From: Cellulomonas edaphi
GTDB lineage: Bacteria > Actinomycetota > Actinomycetes > Actinomycetales > Cellulomonadaceae
Assembly: GCF_030362815.1 (NCBI RefSeq)
Contig: NZ_JAUCGR010000001.1
Span: 860,024-924,023 of the forward strand
DNA: 64,000 bases
Reading direction: 5' to 3'
Shown here piece by piece: positions 10,267-19,720 of this stretch. A model generated the notes under the pieces. The model was not told where the DNA came from, did no database searches, and saw only the letters and a program-made list of their open reading frames with translations. Position 1 is the first letter of the stretch; every line of letters starts with the position of its first letter. The translations under genes and the position numbers were made by a program.

Positions 10267-10365
10267 CCCGCGAGCCTCAGCCGCGACGCGAGCCTCAGCA
10301 GCCCGCGAGCCTCAGCCGCTCGCGAGCGCACACGCCCGCGAGCCTCAGACGCCCGCGAGCCTCAG
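10267..10365. repeat. Degenerate 17-bp tandem repeat
   Basis: Five copies of CGCGAGCCTCAG end at 10280, 10298, 10315, 10348 and 10365, with a sixth truncated copy at 10321. Spacing is 17-18 bp (33 bp across the truncated unit). The last copy overlaps the stop codon of the HD gene. In the direction of that gene each unit begins CTGAGG, so its TGA is repeated. It looks like slippage expansion of the gene end. Confidence 0.8.
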
Positions 10366-11063
10366 ACGCCCGCGTCGAAGGTCGCCTGCTCCTTCTCGAG
10401 CCGCTGGAGCTCGGCGGACACGTTCTGGCGCGCCGGCTCCTCCCACGCCGCGCCCAGGGGCGAGGAGAAGAGGGTGGGGCGCGCGAGGAGCTTCTTGAGG
10501 ATGCGGATGCGGGCCCGGACGTAGTCCTCGACGGGCAGGTGCGCGTACTCCGCGCGGACGTCGTGCAGGTACGCCTTGTAGCGCTGCGGCTCGGCCGCCA
10601 GCATCGCGAGGTCGGCGTCGCACAGCACGGCGCAGTCGAAGTCGCTGGGGTCGGGCGAGTGCCGCACCAGGGCGACCACGAGGTCGTGCACGCGGGCCGC
10701 GCGGTCCTCGGGCACGCCGAGGGCGGTCAGCTCGGCGCGTGCCAGGCTCGCGCTGGCCGCCTCGTCCTCGCCGCCCTTGTTCGCGTACGACTTCGCGTCC
10801 GCCAGGTCGAAGACGACGCCGTGGTACCAGGCGGCGAGCCGCACCAGGTCCGGCTCGTGCGTCTCCTCGGCGAGCTCGTCGACACGCACCAGCACGTCGA
10901 CCAGGTGCTTGAGGTTGTGGAACTCGCGACCCGGCTCGGACCACCGGTCGACGAGTGCCTGCCCGACGTCGCGGACCTGCTCGTCGGTCGCGGTGGCACC
11001 GGCCCCGCGTGCGCTTCGCTGGAAGGCTGACAGCAACCACTGCGGTGCGTCATGGACGCCCAT
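10362..11063 (-). CDS. HD-type metal-dependent phosphohydrolase-like protein
   Basis: 233-aa cytoplasmic protein of the predicted HD superfamily. HNLKHLVDVL (near residue 49) and AAWYHGVVFD supply the conserved His/Asp set, and an RHSPDP-DFDCAVLCDADLAML segment supplies further acids. Related actinobacterial proteins are annotated as predicted metal-dependent phosphohydrolases; the substrate is unknown. The C-terminal codons lie in the terminal copy of the 17-bp repeat, so the last few residues may vary between strains. Confidence 0.75.
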   Translation of the reverse strand: MGVHDAPQWLLSAFQRSARGAGATATDEQVRDVGQALVDRWSEPGREFHNLKHLVDVLVRVDELAEETHEPDLVRLAAWYHGVVFDLADAKSYANKGGEDEAASASLARAELTALGVPEDRAARVHDLVVALVRHSPDPSDFDCAVLCDADLAMLAAEPQRYKAYLHDVRAEYAHLPVEDYVRARIRILKKLLARPTLFSSPLGAAWEEPARQNVSAELQRLEKEQATFDAGV

Positions 11064-11147
11064 GGATGAACCTCACGACGGTGACTAGGACGCGCCATCG
11101 TAGCCCCGGCGATGGCCCGCTGCGGGCCGGTCGGGCCGGGTCGTCCG

Positions 11148-11417
11148 TCAGGCGAGGACGGGACTGCTCAGGAAGTGCTCGAGCGCGTCGAGCGATGCCG
11201 CCGCGGTCGCGTCGTCCGACTCCGTGGCCAGCACCACCTCGTCGCCGGCGCCCACCCCGAGCATCATGACGGCGAGGATCGAACCGGCGGCCACGGGGGC
11301 GCCGTCGCCCTTGGCGATGGTCACCGCGACCGGCTGCTGGCCGACGGCCGCGACGAACTGCGCGGCGGGCCGCGCATGCAGCCCCTCGGAGAGCGCGACG
11401 ACGACGGAGCGCTGCAT
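11148..11417 (-). CDS. ptsH: Phosphocarrier protein HPr
   Basis: 89-aa general PTS phosphocarrier that passes phosphate from EI to EIIA proteins. The active-site motif GLHARPA carries His14 (equivalent to His15). Ser46 lies in the regulatory position (AAGSILAVMM), so HPr kinase-type control is structurally possible, although no kinase gene is present here. AGGAGG precedes the ATG. A DasR-type operator lies 43 bp upstream between ptsI and this gene, so it can be expressed separately from ptsI. Confidence 0.96.
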   Translation of the reverse strand: MQRSVVVALSEGLHARPAAQFVAAVGQQPVAVTIAKGDGAPVAAGSILAVMMLGVGAGDEVVLATESDDATAAASLDALEHFLSSPVLA

Positions 11418-11459
11418 GGGTGTTCCTCCTGCTCGAGAACGACGAGACATGGCGAGCAT

Positions 11460-11475
11460 ATTGGTCTAGACCACC
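11460..11475. promoter_or_regulatory. DasR-type operator (dre) upstream of ptsH
   Basis: ATTGGTCTAGACCACC contains the perfect 12-bp palindrome TGGTCTAGACCA, the core of the dre consensus known for the GntR/HutC regulator DasR. It lies between the ptsI stop and the ptsH start, consistent with control by the GntR regulator in this cluster. Confidence 0.9.
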
Positions 11476-11486
11476 AATGGCCAGGG

Positions 11487-13195
11487 CTAGAGGCCGAGCT
11501 CCTCCAGCTCGGGGAGCGCCGCGCGCACCGCGCTGCGTGCCTGGTCCGCCGTGCGCTGCGCGAGCGCGAGGGTGGCCAGCTCCCGGCACCGGTGTGCGGT
11601 CACGGCGCCCAGCACGGCGCCGACGTCGGGCAGCGCCCGAGCCGTCATGGACAACGACGAGGCGCCGAGGCCGACGAGCACCGGCGCCAGCGCGGGATCG
11701 GCGGCGGCCTCGCCGCAGACGCCCACCGGTCGACCCGCCGCCGCGCCGCCGCGGCACGCAGCCGCGACCAGGTCCAGCACCGCGGGCTGCCAGGGGGTGG
11801 ACAGCTGCGCCAGCTCGGCGAGCTCGCGGTCGGCGGCCATCGCGTACTGCGTGAGGTCGTTGGTGCCGACGCTGGCGAACTGCGCCTGCGCCAGGAGCTG
11901 TCCGGCCCGCAGCGCGGCCGACGGCACCTCGATCATGATCCCGGCGTCGTCGAGCCCGAGGGCCCGGCACCGGGCGACGAAGGCGTCCGCCTCGTCGGCG
12001 GTGGCCACCATGGGCGCCATGACCCACACCTGGGCGGTCGCCGACGCGGCCGCACGCGCGATCGCGGTGAGCTGGTCCTCGAGCACCTGGGGGTAGGACC
12101 ACGACGTGCGCAGCCCGCGCACGCCGAGGGCCGGGTTCGGCTCCCCCTGCGGGGTCACGAAGGGCAGCGGCTTGTCCGCACCGGCGTCCAGGGTGCGGAT
12201 GACCACCCGGCCGCCGGGGAAGGCCTCGAGCACCTGCGAGTACGCGGCCACCTGCTCGTCGACGGACGGCGGCGACTGCCGGCCCAGGAAGCCGAACTCG
12301 GTGCGGAACAGCCCGATGCCCTCGGCGCCCGCCGCGGCGGCGGCCCTGGCGCCGGCGGGGTCGCCGACGTTCGCGAGCAGCGCGACCGGCCGACCGTCGG
12401 CCGTGCGTCCGGGGTGCTCGAGCCGCGAGGGCCGTTGCCGGACCCGCGTGGCGCGCGCGATCGCATCGGCGCCCGGGTGTCGGAGCACCTCACCCTTCGC
12501 GCCGTCGACCAGGACCGTCTCGCCGTCGGCGATCGCGTCGGCGCCCGGCGCCGCGACGACGCACGGGATGCCGAGCGACCGCGCCAGGATGGCCGTGTGC
12601 GCGGTGGGCCCCCCGCCCGAGGTCACGATCGCGAGCACGCGCTGCGGATCGAGGCGGGCGGTGTCGGCCGGCGCGAGGTCGCGGGCGACGAGGACGAACG
12701 GCGTGCCCGGGTCGGGGACTCCCGGTGGCCGCAGCCCCAGGAGCTCCGCGATGATCCGGTCGCGCACGTCCTGCACGTCGCGCGCTCGCTCGGCGAAGAG
12801 GTCGCCCAGCGCACGCAGCTGCTCCGCGACCAGCTCGGCGGCGTCCCACACCGCGCGGGCCGGCGTGGAGCGGTTCTCCCGGACCCGCCGGGCCGCCTCG
12901 GCAGCGAGCGACGGGTCGGCGGCCATCGCTGCCGTCACGCCCAGGATGTCCGCCGCCTCGCCCGTGGCCGCCTCTGCGGCGCGGGCCAGGGTCTGCCTGA
13001 CCCGCGCCGCGGCCGCGTCGACGGCCCGGGCGCCCGCCTCCAGGTCGGCGCCCGGTGCTGCCGGCTCCGGAGACGGTGCGGGCGCGGCGTCGGGCATCCG
13101 CGCCACGGTGCCGACCCGCCGGCCCGGACTCACCCCGAAGCCGCGCAGCACCGCGGGTGCCGGTGCGGTGGGCGAGTCCAGGCTCGACGGGGCGG

Positions 13196-13199
<4 letters not shown>
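11487..13199 (-). CDS. ptsI: PTS enzyme I (PEP-protein phosphotransferase)
   Basis: 570-aa enzyme I, which takes phosphate from PEP and gives it to HPr. The phosphorylated His201 is in GGGPTAHTAILARSLGIP. The PEP-binding arginine regions GLFRTEFGF and VIRTLDAGADKPL are present, and the C-terminal TIM-barrel catalytic segment (SVGTNDLTQY, VGVCGEAAADP) is intact. The ATG overlaps the stop of the EIIC gene as ATGA, so EIIC and EI are translationally coupled. Confidence 0.97.
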
Positions 13200-14566
<1,367 letters not shown>

Positions 14567-14683
14567 GGAGCACTCCTCGTTGCGTGTCGATGACGTGCGG
14601 GGCAGCCGGGCGGCGGAACGATGCGTGCCGTTCGCCCGGGATGGCGGGGTGACGAGGGGGCTCCTCACCCGGGTGGCATGTGT

Positions 14684-14697
14684 CTGGTCTGGACCAG
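14684..14697. promoter_or_regulatory. DasR-type operator, divergent region site 1
   Basis: CTGGTCTGGACCAG has two perfect 6-bp arms (CTGGTC/GACCAG) and matches dre except in the centre. It lies in the 262-bp gap between the EIIC gene and the GntR regulator, 10 bp from the second site. Confidence 0.88.
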
Positions 14698-14707
14698 TTG
14701 CGAGCAG

Positions 14708-14722
14708 ACTGGTCTAGACCTC
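14708..14722. promoter_or_regulatory. DasR-type operator, divergent region site 2
   Basis: ACTGGTCTAGACCTC contains the perfect palindrome GGTCTAGACC and matches the dre left half fully. It is about 107 bp upstream of the regulator start. Paired sites suggest control of both the EIIC-ptsI operon and the regulator-EIIB-EIIA operon. Confidence 0.88.
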
Positions 14723-14828
14723 ATGATGTGTCAAGGGTCACGTCGCGACGGGCGACGGAGGCCCCGGTCCTCAGGGCATCGCCCCGGGGCGGGGTCGACC
14801 GGAGCGCGCACGAAGGAGTGGACCGCAC

Positions 14829-15686
14829 GTGGAGGAGCCCGAGCAGGCAGCTGCGCACAAGTACCTGACGGTGCGCGACCACCTGGCCTCCCTCGTCGCC
14901 CAGGAGCTGCGGGTGGGCGACGCGATCCCGTCCGAGCGGCACCTGAGCCAGCAGTTCGGCCTGTCGCGGATGACCGTGCGCCAGGCCGTGGACACCCTCG
15001 TCACCGAGGGCGTGCTGGTCCGCGAGCAGGGCCGCGGCACCTTCGTCGCGCCCCAGCGCATCGACTTCGAGATGCGCCTCACCACGTTCGGCGAGGAGAT
15101 GCGCAGCCGGGGGATGACCCCCGCGACGACGGTGCTCACGGCACAGGTGGTCTCCGCGACCCCGGACGTGGCGACCGCGCTCGAGATCGAGCCGCGCGAC
15201 AAGGTCCACTACCTCTACCGCGTGCGCAGCGCGGACGGCACCCCCATGTGCATCGAGCAGGTCTGGGTGCCGGTCGCGCTCGCCCCCGGGCTGTTCGACG
15301 ACGGGCCGCCGGCCAGCATGTACACGGCACTGCGGGACCGGGGCCTCGCGCCCGAGTGGGGCGAGGACACCCTCTCGGCCGACGAGGCCACGGACACCGA
15401 GGCGTCCCTGCTCGGGCTCGGCGACGCGCGCGCCGTCCTGCGCGCGGAGCGGCGCACCTACAGCGTCGACGGTGCCGCGATGTTCTCGCGCGCCTGCTAC
15501 CGCGCCGACCGCTACAGCGTCTGGGTGCCGCTGCGCGCGCCCCGCCCCACGCTCGTCCCTCGCCGCCGCGACAACGACGCCCGGCCGGTCGACCACGAGC
15601 GATCCCCTGCCGCGGCGCCCGCTGCGGCAGACGCCACCACCCCGGCGGCCGCGTCAGTCGCCGGAGCATCGGGAGGACGGCCATGA
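14829..15686 (+). CDS. GntR/HutC-family regulator, DasR-like
   Basis: 285-aa transcription factor. A winged helix-turn-helix at about residues 10-75 (PSERHLSQQFGLSRMTVRQA) is followed by a UTRA effector domain at about 90-235, which in DasR binds glucosamine-6-phosphate-type ligands. An unusual Pro/Ala-rich disordered tail of about 40 residues follows. It is the first gene of an operon with two EIIB genes and EIIA. Nearby TGGTCTAGACCA operators strongly suggest it is the local DasR equivalent. The GTG start lies about 9 nt after GAAGGAG. Confidence 0.9.
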   Translation: MEEPEQAAAHKYLTVRDHLASLVAQELRVGDAIPSERHLSQQFGLSRMTVRQAVDTLVTEGVLVREQGRGTFVAPQRIDFEMRLTTFGEEMRSRGMTPATTVLTAQVVSATPDVATALEIEPRDKVHYLYRVRSADGTPMCIEQVWVPVALAPGLFDDGPPASMYTALRDRGLAPEWGEDTLSADEATDTEASLLGLGDARAVLRAERRTYSVDGAAMFSRACYRADRYSVWVPLRAPRPTLVPRRRDNDARPVDHERSPAAAPAAADATTPAAASVAGASGGRP

Positions 15687-15928
15687 GGCCCGAAGGCAGG
15701 GAACAGGCGGCGGCGATCCTCGCCGCGCTCGGAGGAGTCGACAACATCGACGAGATCGAGCCGTGCACCACCCGGCTGCGCTCGCTGGTGCGCGACGCCG
15801 GACGGGTCGACGCCGCCGGGCTGCGAGCCGCGGGCGCGTTCGGCGTGATGATCTCGGGCCGGGTGGTGCAGGTCGTGGTCGGTCCGCACGTGGACCTGAT
15901 CGCCACCGACCTCGACGAGCTGATGTGA
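15683..15928 (+). CDS. PTS EIIB domain protein 1 (NagE/GlcB type)
   Basis: 81-aa stand-alone EIIB that carries the phosphocysteine (Cys28 in IEPCTTRLR) and passes phosphate to the sugar bound by EIIC. The fold-typical end (VQVVVGPHVDLIATDLDEL) is intact. ATG overlaps the stop of the regulator gene (ATGA). It is one of two tandem EIIB paralogues; it lacks an attached IIC or IIA domain. Confidence 0.92.
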   Translation: MRPEGREQAAAILAALGGVDNIDEIEPCTTRLRSLVRDAGRVDAAGLRAAGAFGVMISGRVVQVVVGPHVDLIATDLDELM

Positions 15929-15953
15929 CCTCATGACACGGACGGGAGCAGCC

Positions 15954-16184
15954 ATGAGCAAGGCCGAGAAGATCCTCGCCGCACTCGGGGGAGACGCCAA
16001 CGTGCTCGACCTCGAGCCCTGCATCACGCGACTGCGCGTCGAGGTGGAGGATCCCGCGCTCGTCGACGAGCCGGCGCTGCGCGCCGCGGGTGTCATCGCG
16101 GTGGTGCGCTCCGGCATCGCGGTGCAGGTGATCGTCGGGCCCGAGGCGGACACGCTCGCCTCGGACATCGAGGACCTGCGCTGA
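15954..16184 (+). CDS. PTS EIIB domain protein 2 (NagE/GlcB type)
   Basis: 76-aa EIIB paralogue with the active Cys23 in LEPCITRLR and the end VQVIVGPEADTLASDIEDL. I chose the ATG at 15954, which has GGGAG about 7 nt upstream and gives the canonical MSKAEKILAALGG start; the ATG at 15933 would add seven residues without homology. Both copies keep the catalytic cysteine, so both should be active. Its TGA overlaps the ATG of the EIIA gene. Confidence 0.9.
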   Translation: MSKAEKILAALGGDANVLDLEPCITRLRVEVEDPALVDEPALRAAGVIAVVRSGIAVQVIVGPEADTLASDIEDLR

Positions 16185-16645
16185 TGGGCGCACTGACGGT
16201 GCTCGCCCCGGTCGCCGGCCAGGTGCTGAGCCTCGCGGACGTGGACGACCCCGTGTTCTCGGCCGAGCTGGTGGGCCCGGGCATCGCGCTCGACCCGACG
16301 CGCGAGCCGCGCTCGCAGGTGCTCGCACCGATCGCCGGCGTCATCGCCAAGCTGCACCCGCACGCGTTCGTCATCCAGCACGACGACGGGCGCGCGGTGC
16401 TGGTGCACCTCGGCATCGACACGGTCGAGCTGGGCGGCGCGGGCTTCACGCTGCACGCGGCCGAGGGCGAGCAGGTGCACGCCGGGCAGGTGGTCGTGAG
16501 CTGGGACCCGGACGCCGTGGCCTCCGGCGGCCGCTCGCCGGTCTGCCCGGTCGTCGGGCTCGACGCGGGCGCCGACGCGGTGACACGACTGGCTGCACCG
16601 GGCGACACCGTGAGTGCCGGGGAGCCGCTGCTCACCTGGGGCTGA
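16184..16645 (+). CDS. PTS EIIA, glucose family (Crr-like)
   Basis: 153-aa soluble EIIA that relays phosphate from HPr-His to EIIB. The two active-site histidines are visible: His60 (KLHPHAF) and the phosphorylated His75 (VLVHLGIDTV). The single-domain form and the end (AGEPLLTWG) match Crr-type proteins. It completes a split EIIA/EIIB/EIIB/EIIC system. It starts on TGATG and is followed by a bidirectional hairpin. Confidence 0.95.
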   Translation: MGALTVLAPVAGQVLSLADVDDPVFSAELVGPGIALDPTREPRSQVLAPIAGVIAKLHPHAFVIQHDDGRAVLVHLGIDTVELGGAGFTLHAAEGEQVHAGQVVVSWDPDAVASGGRSPVCPVVGLDAGADAVTRLAAPGDTVSAGEPLLTWG

Positions 16646-16646
16646 G

Positions 16647-16672
16647 CCAGCGGCGGCTCAGTCCGCCGCTGG
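16647..16672. terminator. Bidirectional terminator between EIIA and histidine kinase
   Basis: A perfect 10-bp stem (CCAGCGGCGG / CCGCCGCTGG) with a 6-nt loop lies at the convergence of the two genes. Its right arm is the last coding part of the kinase gene. It has no T-tract, but position and strength support termination in both directions. Confidence 0.7.
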
Positions 16673-18154
16673 CGGGGCCGCCGACGCGAGCGCCACCCGG
16701 ACCGTCGTCCCGCCGCCGGCCGTCTCGGCGAGCTCGACGCTCCCATGGTGCGCGGCGACGATCGCAGCGACGATCGCCATGCCCAGCCCCGAGCCGCCCG
16801 ACGAGCGGCCCCGCGAGGCGTCGACGCGGTAGAACCGCTCGAACACCCGCGCGGCGTGCTCCGGGTCGATGCCGGGGCCGTGGTCGCGGACCTCGACGAT
16901 CCCGCGCGCGCCGTCCGTGCCCACGGCGATCTCCACCGCGGTGCCGGCGGGCGTGTGCTGCGCGGCGTTGCCCACCAGGTTGGCGAGCACCTGGCGCAGC
17001 CGCGCCTCGTCGCCCAGCACGAGGCACGGCCCGCTCGGCCCGCCGTCCACGAGCGGCACGAGACGCGGGCTGCGCGACGGGTCCAGGGCGTGCAGGTCGC
17101 TCACCGCATCCGCGGCCAGGACGGTCAGGTCGACGGGCGCGCTCTGCAACGGGCGGCCCTCGTCGAGCCGGGCCAGCGACAGCAGGTCCTCGACCAGCCC
17201 GCCCATGCGGGTGGCGGACTCCTCGATGCGCCGCATGGTGTCGTCCACCTGGTCGCGCTCGGTCAGGGCGCCCATCCGGTAGAGCTCGCCGTACCCGCGG
17301 ATCGTGGCCAGAGGGGTCCGCAGCTCGTGCGAGGCGTCCGCCACGAAGCGGCGCATCCGCGCCTCGGACGCGGTGCGGGCGCCGAACGCCTGCTCGATCT
17401 GCGTGAGCATGCCGTTGAGCGCGTCGCCGAGGCGGCCGACCTCGGTGGACGACGGTGCCGCCGGGACGCGCTGGGTCAGGTCCCCTGCGGCGATGGCGGC
17501 GGCCGTCGTCTCGATCTCCCGCAGCGGGCGCAGGGTGCGGCGCACCGCGAGCGCCGCGATCCCGCCACCGAGGAGCACGATGCCCAGGCCGGACAGCACC
17601 AGCGTGAGCGTCATCTGCTCCACGGTGTCGTGCGCGTCGCCGAGGGGGAGGGCCACGTAGACCACGCCCACGAACGAGCCGACCTGCACGGGGTAGACGA
17701 CGACGCGCCACCGCGAGCCCGGCTTCGAGGACGACACCGTGTACGGGACGCCGGCGCGGGCATCGGCCTGCGCCGGCGTCAGCGTGGGCACCGTGGGTCG
17801 GCCGTAGGTGCGCATCACGGTGGGCCGCGCCCGCCACTGCGTCGCCGTCGACTCACCGGTGAGCTGGACGTAGTAGTCGGTGGGCAGCGTGTCCGCCGCG
17901 CCGCCCCCGGCGAACGGGTCCACGGCCATCTGCCCCAGCTGGGCGCCCTCGGTCACCAGCTTCTCGTCGACCTGTGCCACCAGCGAGCGGCTCAGCAGGG
18001 TGGCGCTCACCAGGCCGGCCAGCGTCAGACCCACCGCGAGCAGGATGGTGATGAGGCCGACGAGCCGCGCGACGAGCGGCACGCCCGCCCACCAGCGGCC
18101 CGGGCGCCGGGTCGGACGCGCGTTCTTGACCTCGTGCGCCGCCGCTGACGTCAT
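16658..18154 (-). CDS. Membrane sensor histidine kinase (OmpR-partner type)
   Basis: 498-aa sensor kinase. The first transmembrane helix is at about residues 27-52, an extracytoplasmic sensor domain at about 53-178, and a second helix at about 180-204. A HAMP segment (LRPLREIETTAAAIAAGDL) follows, then the H-box with phosphorylated His276 (VADASHELRTPLATIRGY), N-box, G1 (VRDHGPGIDPEHAARVF) and G2 (SGGSGLGMAIV). The layout resembles TrcS/PrrB-type actinobacterial kinases. The stimulus is unknown. ATG overlaps the response-regulator stop (ATGA). Confidence 0.93.
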   Translation of the reverse strand: MTSAAAHEVKNARPTRRPGRWWAGVPLVARLVGLITILLAVGLTLAGLVSATLLSRSLVAQVDEKLVTEGAQLGQMAVDPFAGGGAADTLPTDYYVQLTGESTATQWRARPTVMRTYGRPTVPTLTPAQADARAGVPYTVSSSKPGSRWRVVVYPVQVGSFVGVVYVALPLGDAHDTVEQMTLTLVLSGLGIVLLGGGIAALAVRRTLRPLREIETTAAAIAAGDLTQRVPAAPSSTEVGRLGDALNGMLTQIEQAFGARTASEARMRRFVADASHELRTPLATIRGYGELYRMGALTERDQVDDTMRRIEESATRMGGLVEDLLSLARLDEGRPLQSAPVDLTVLAADAVSDLHALDPSRSPRLVPLVDGGPSGPCLVLGDEARLRQVLANLVGNAAQHTPAGTAVEIAVGTDGARGIVEVRDHGPGIDPEHAARVFERFYRVDASRGRSSGGSGLGMAIVAAIVAAHHGSVELAETAGGGTTVRVALASAAPPAAD

Positions 18155-18873
18155 GCCGACGCGCGCAGCAGGTAGCCCACTCCGCGCTTGGTGTGGATGA
18201 GGGGCGGGAGCCGGGTCCCGGTGCCGTCGTCGACCTGGTCCACCTTGCGACGCAGATAGGAGATGTAGGACTCCACGATGTTCGCGTCGCCGCCCCAGTC
18301 GTACTGCCAGACGTGGTCGAGGATCTGCGCCTTGGACAGCACCCGCCCGGGGTTGAGCATGAGGTACCGCAGCAGCTTGAACTCGGTGGGGGACAGGTCG
18401 ATCTCGCGTCCGCTGCGGCGCACCTCGTGCGAGTCGTCGTCGAGCTCGAGGTCGGCGTAGCGCAGGATGCGCGCGTCGTCGTCGCGGTCGGGACCCGTCC
18501 GGCGCAGGATCGCCCGGATGCGGGCGACGACCTCCTCGAGGCTGAACGGCTTGGTGACGTAGTCGTCGCCGCCCACCGTCAGCCCCTGCACCTTGTCCGC
18601 GGTGTCGTCCCGCGCCGTGAGGAACAGCACGGGCGTGTGCTGACCCTTCTCGCGCAGCCGGCGCGTGACCGAGAAGCCGTCCATGTCCGGCAGCATGACG
18701 TCGAGCACCAGCAGGTCGGGCTCGATCTCGCGCGCCATCCGCAGGGCCGTCGACCCGTCGGCGGCCGCATGCACCTCGAACCCCGCGAAGCGCAGCGACG
18801 TGGCCAGCAGCTCGCGGATGTTCGGCTCGTCGTCCACCACCAGGAGCGTGGCCTCGGGCTCGTGCGCAGTCAT
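18151..18873 (-). CDS. OmpR/PhoB-family response regulator
   Basis: 240-aa response regulator. The receiver domain spans about 8-120 with acidic pocket Asp14-Asp15, phospho-acceptor Asp58 (LLVLDVMLPDMDGF) and switch Lys in YVTKPF. A C-terminal winged helix spans about 140-238 (SPTEFKLLRYLMLNPGRVLSKAQIL, SYISYLRRKV, RGVGYLLR). It is coupled to the kinase gene by a 4-bp overlap and resembles the TrcR/PrrA group. Targets are not evident in this window. Confidence 0.95.
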   Translation of the reverse strand: MTAHEPEATLLVVDDEPNIRELLATSLRFAGFEVHAAADGSTALRMAREIEPDLLVLDVMLPDMDGFSVTRRLREKGQHTPVLFLTARDDTADKVQGLTVGGDDYVTKPFSLEEVVARIRAILRRTGPDRDDDARILRYADLELDDDSHEVRRSGREIDLSPTEFKLLRYLMLNPGRVLSKAQILDHVWQYDWGGDANIVESYISYLRRKVDQVDDGTGTRLPPLIHTKRGVGYLLRASA

Positions 18874-18985
18874 GGCCGCATCATGGCCCCGATGCCTGGG
18901 AGTTCGCTGGATGTCGCCCGCATGGCGTCGACGGGCGCCACTCCGGCATTTCGGACGTGCGGCGGTCGGCAGGTACCGTCGAACG

Positions 18986-19717
18986 GTGACTTTCGTGCTG
19001 ACCGTGGTACAGAACGCGCCGGACGTCCCCCTCGACCGTCTCGAGGGCTGGGCGCAGGACGCGACCCTCACCGTCGTGCGCGCCGACCTGGGCGAGCCGA
19101 TCCCCGCCGTCGACGAGCTCGGCGACGGTCTCGTGGTGCTCGGCGGCCACCACCACGCGTACGACGACAGCGCCGCGCCCTGGCTGCCCGCGGTGCGCCA
19201 GCTGCTCGCGGACGCCTCCCGGTCCGAGGTCCCCACCCTCGGCATCTGCCTGGGCGCGCAGCTGCTGGCCGTCGCGCGCGGCGGCCGGGTACAGGTGGCG
19301 GCCCCTCCCGGGACCGAGGCCGGCGTGGTCACCATCTACTGGCGTGTCGAGGCTGTCTCGGACCCCGTGGCGGGCCCGCTCGTCGCCGGGCTCACGGAGC
19401 GCCGCGCGACGCCGCAGCCGACGCTGCACTCCGACGCGGTCGTCGACCTCCCGGCGGGCGCGGTGTGGCTGGCATCCTCCAACCAGTACCCCTACCAGGC
19501 GTTCCGCATCGGCTCGGCGTGGGGCGTGCAGTTCCACCCCGAGGCGTCCGCGGCGACGCTGCGCGAGTGGGCGACGCGGGACGGCGACGTCGACACCGAG
19601 GCGATCCTCGCCGAGTACGCCGAGCGCGAGGCCGAGCTGGTCGGGATCGGCGAGGCACTGGTCGGCGGCTTCGTCGACCACGTGCGGGCGGTCGCGGCCG
19701 CGCGCGTGAGCGCCTGA
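18986..19717 (+). CDS. Class I glutamine amidotransferase-like protein
   Basis: 243-aa stand-alone class I glutamine amidotransferase. The nucleophile Cys88 is in LGICLGAQLLA and the His-Glu of the triad in VQFHPEAS. Such proteins release ammonia from glutamine or gamma-glutamyl compounds; the acceptor is unknown. The GTG at 18986 was chosen; TACCGT (18974-18979) lies 6 nt upstream, so the mRNA is probably leaderless. It is divergent from the response regulator and converges on the ABC-F gene with a 3-bp gap. Confidence 0.85.
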   Translation: MTFVLTVVQNAPDVPLDRLEGWAQDATLTVVRADLGEPIPAVDELGDGLVVLGGHHHAYDDSAAPWLPAVRQLLADASRSEVPTLGICLGAQLLAVARGGRVQVAAPPGTEAGVVTIYWRVEAVSDPVAGPLVAGLTERRATPQPTLHSDAVVDLPAGAVWLASSNQYPYQAFRIGSAWGVQFHPEASAATLREWATRDGDVDTEAILAEYAEREAELVGIGEALVGGFVDHVRAVAAARVSA

Positions 19718-19720
19718 GCC

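Noticed and set aside
10267..10365. Possible CRISPR array
   Set aside because: Units of 12 bp with 17-bp period leave no unique spacers of 25-40 bp, and no cas gene is nearby.
11114..11128. GGCCC/GGGCC hairpin after ptsH as terminator
   Set aside because: Only 5 bp with no T-tract in a very GC-rich gap, expected by chance.
15933..15953. Earlier ATG of the second EIIB gene
   Set aside because: The ATG at 15954 has a Shine-Dalgarno at good spacing and starts the conserved domain directly.
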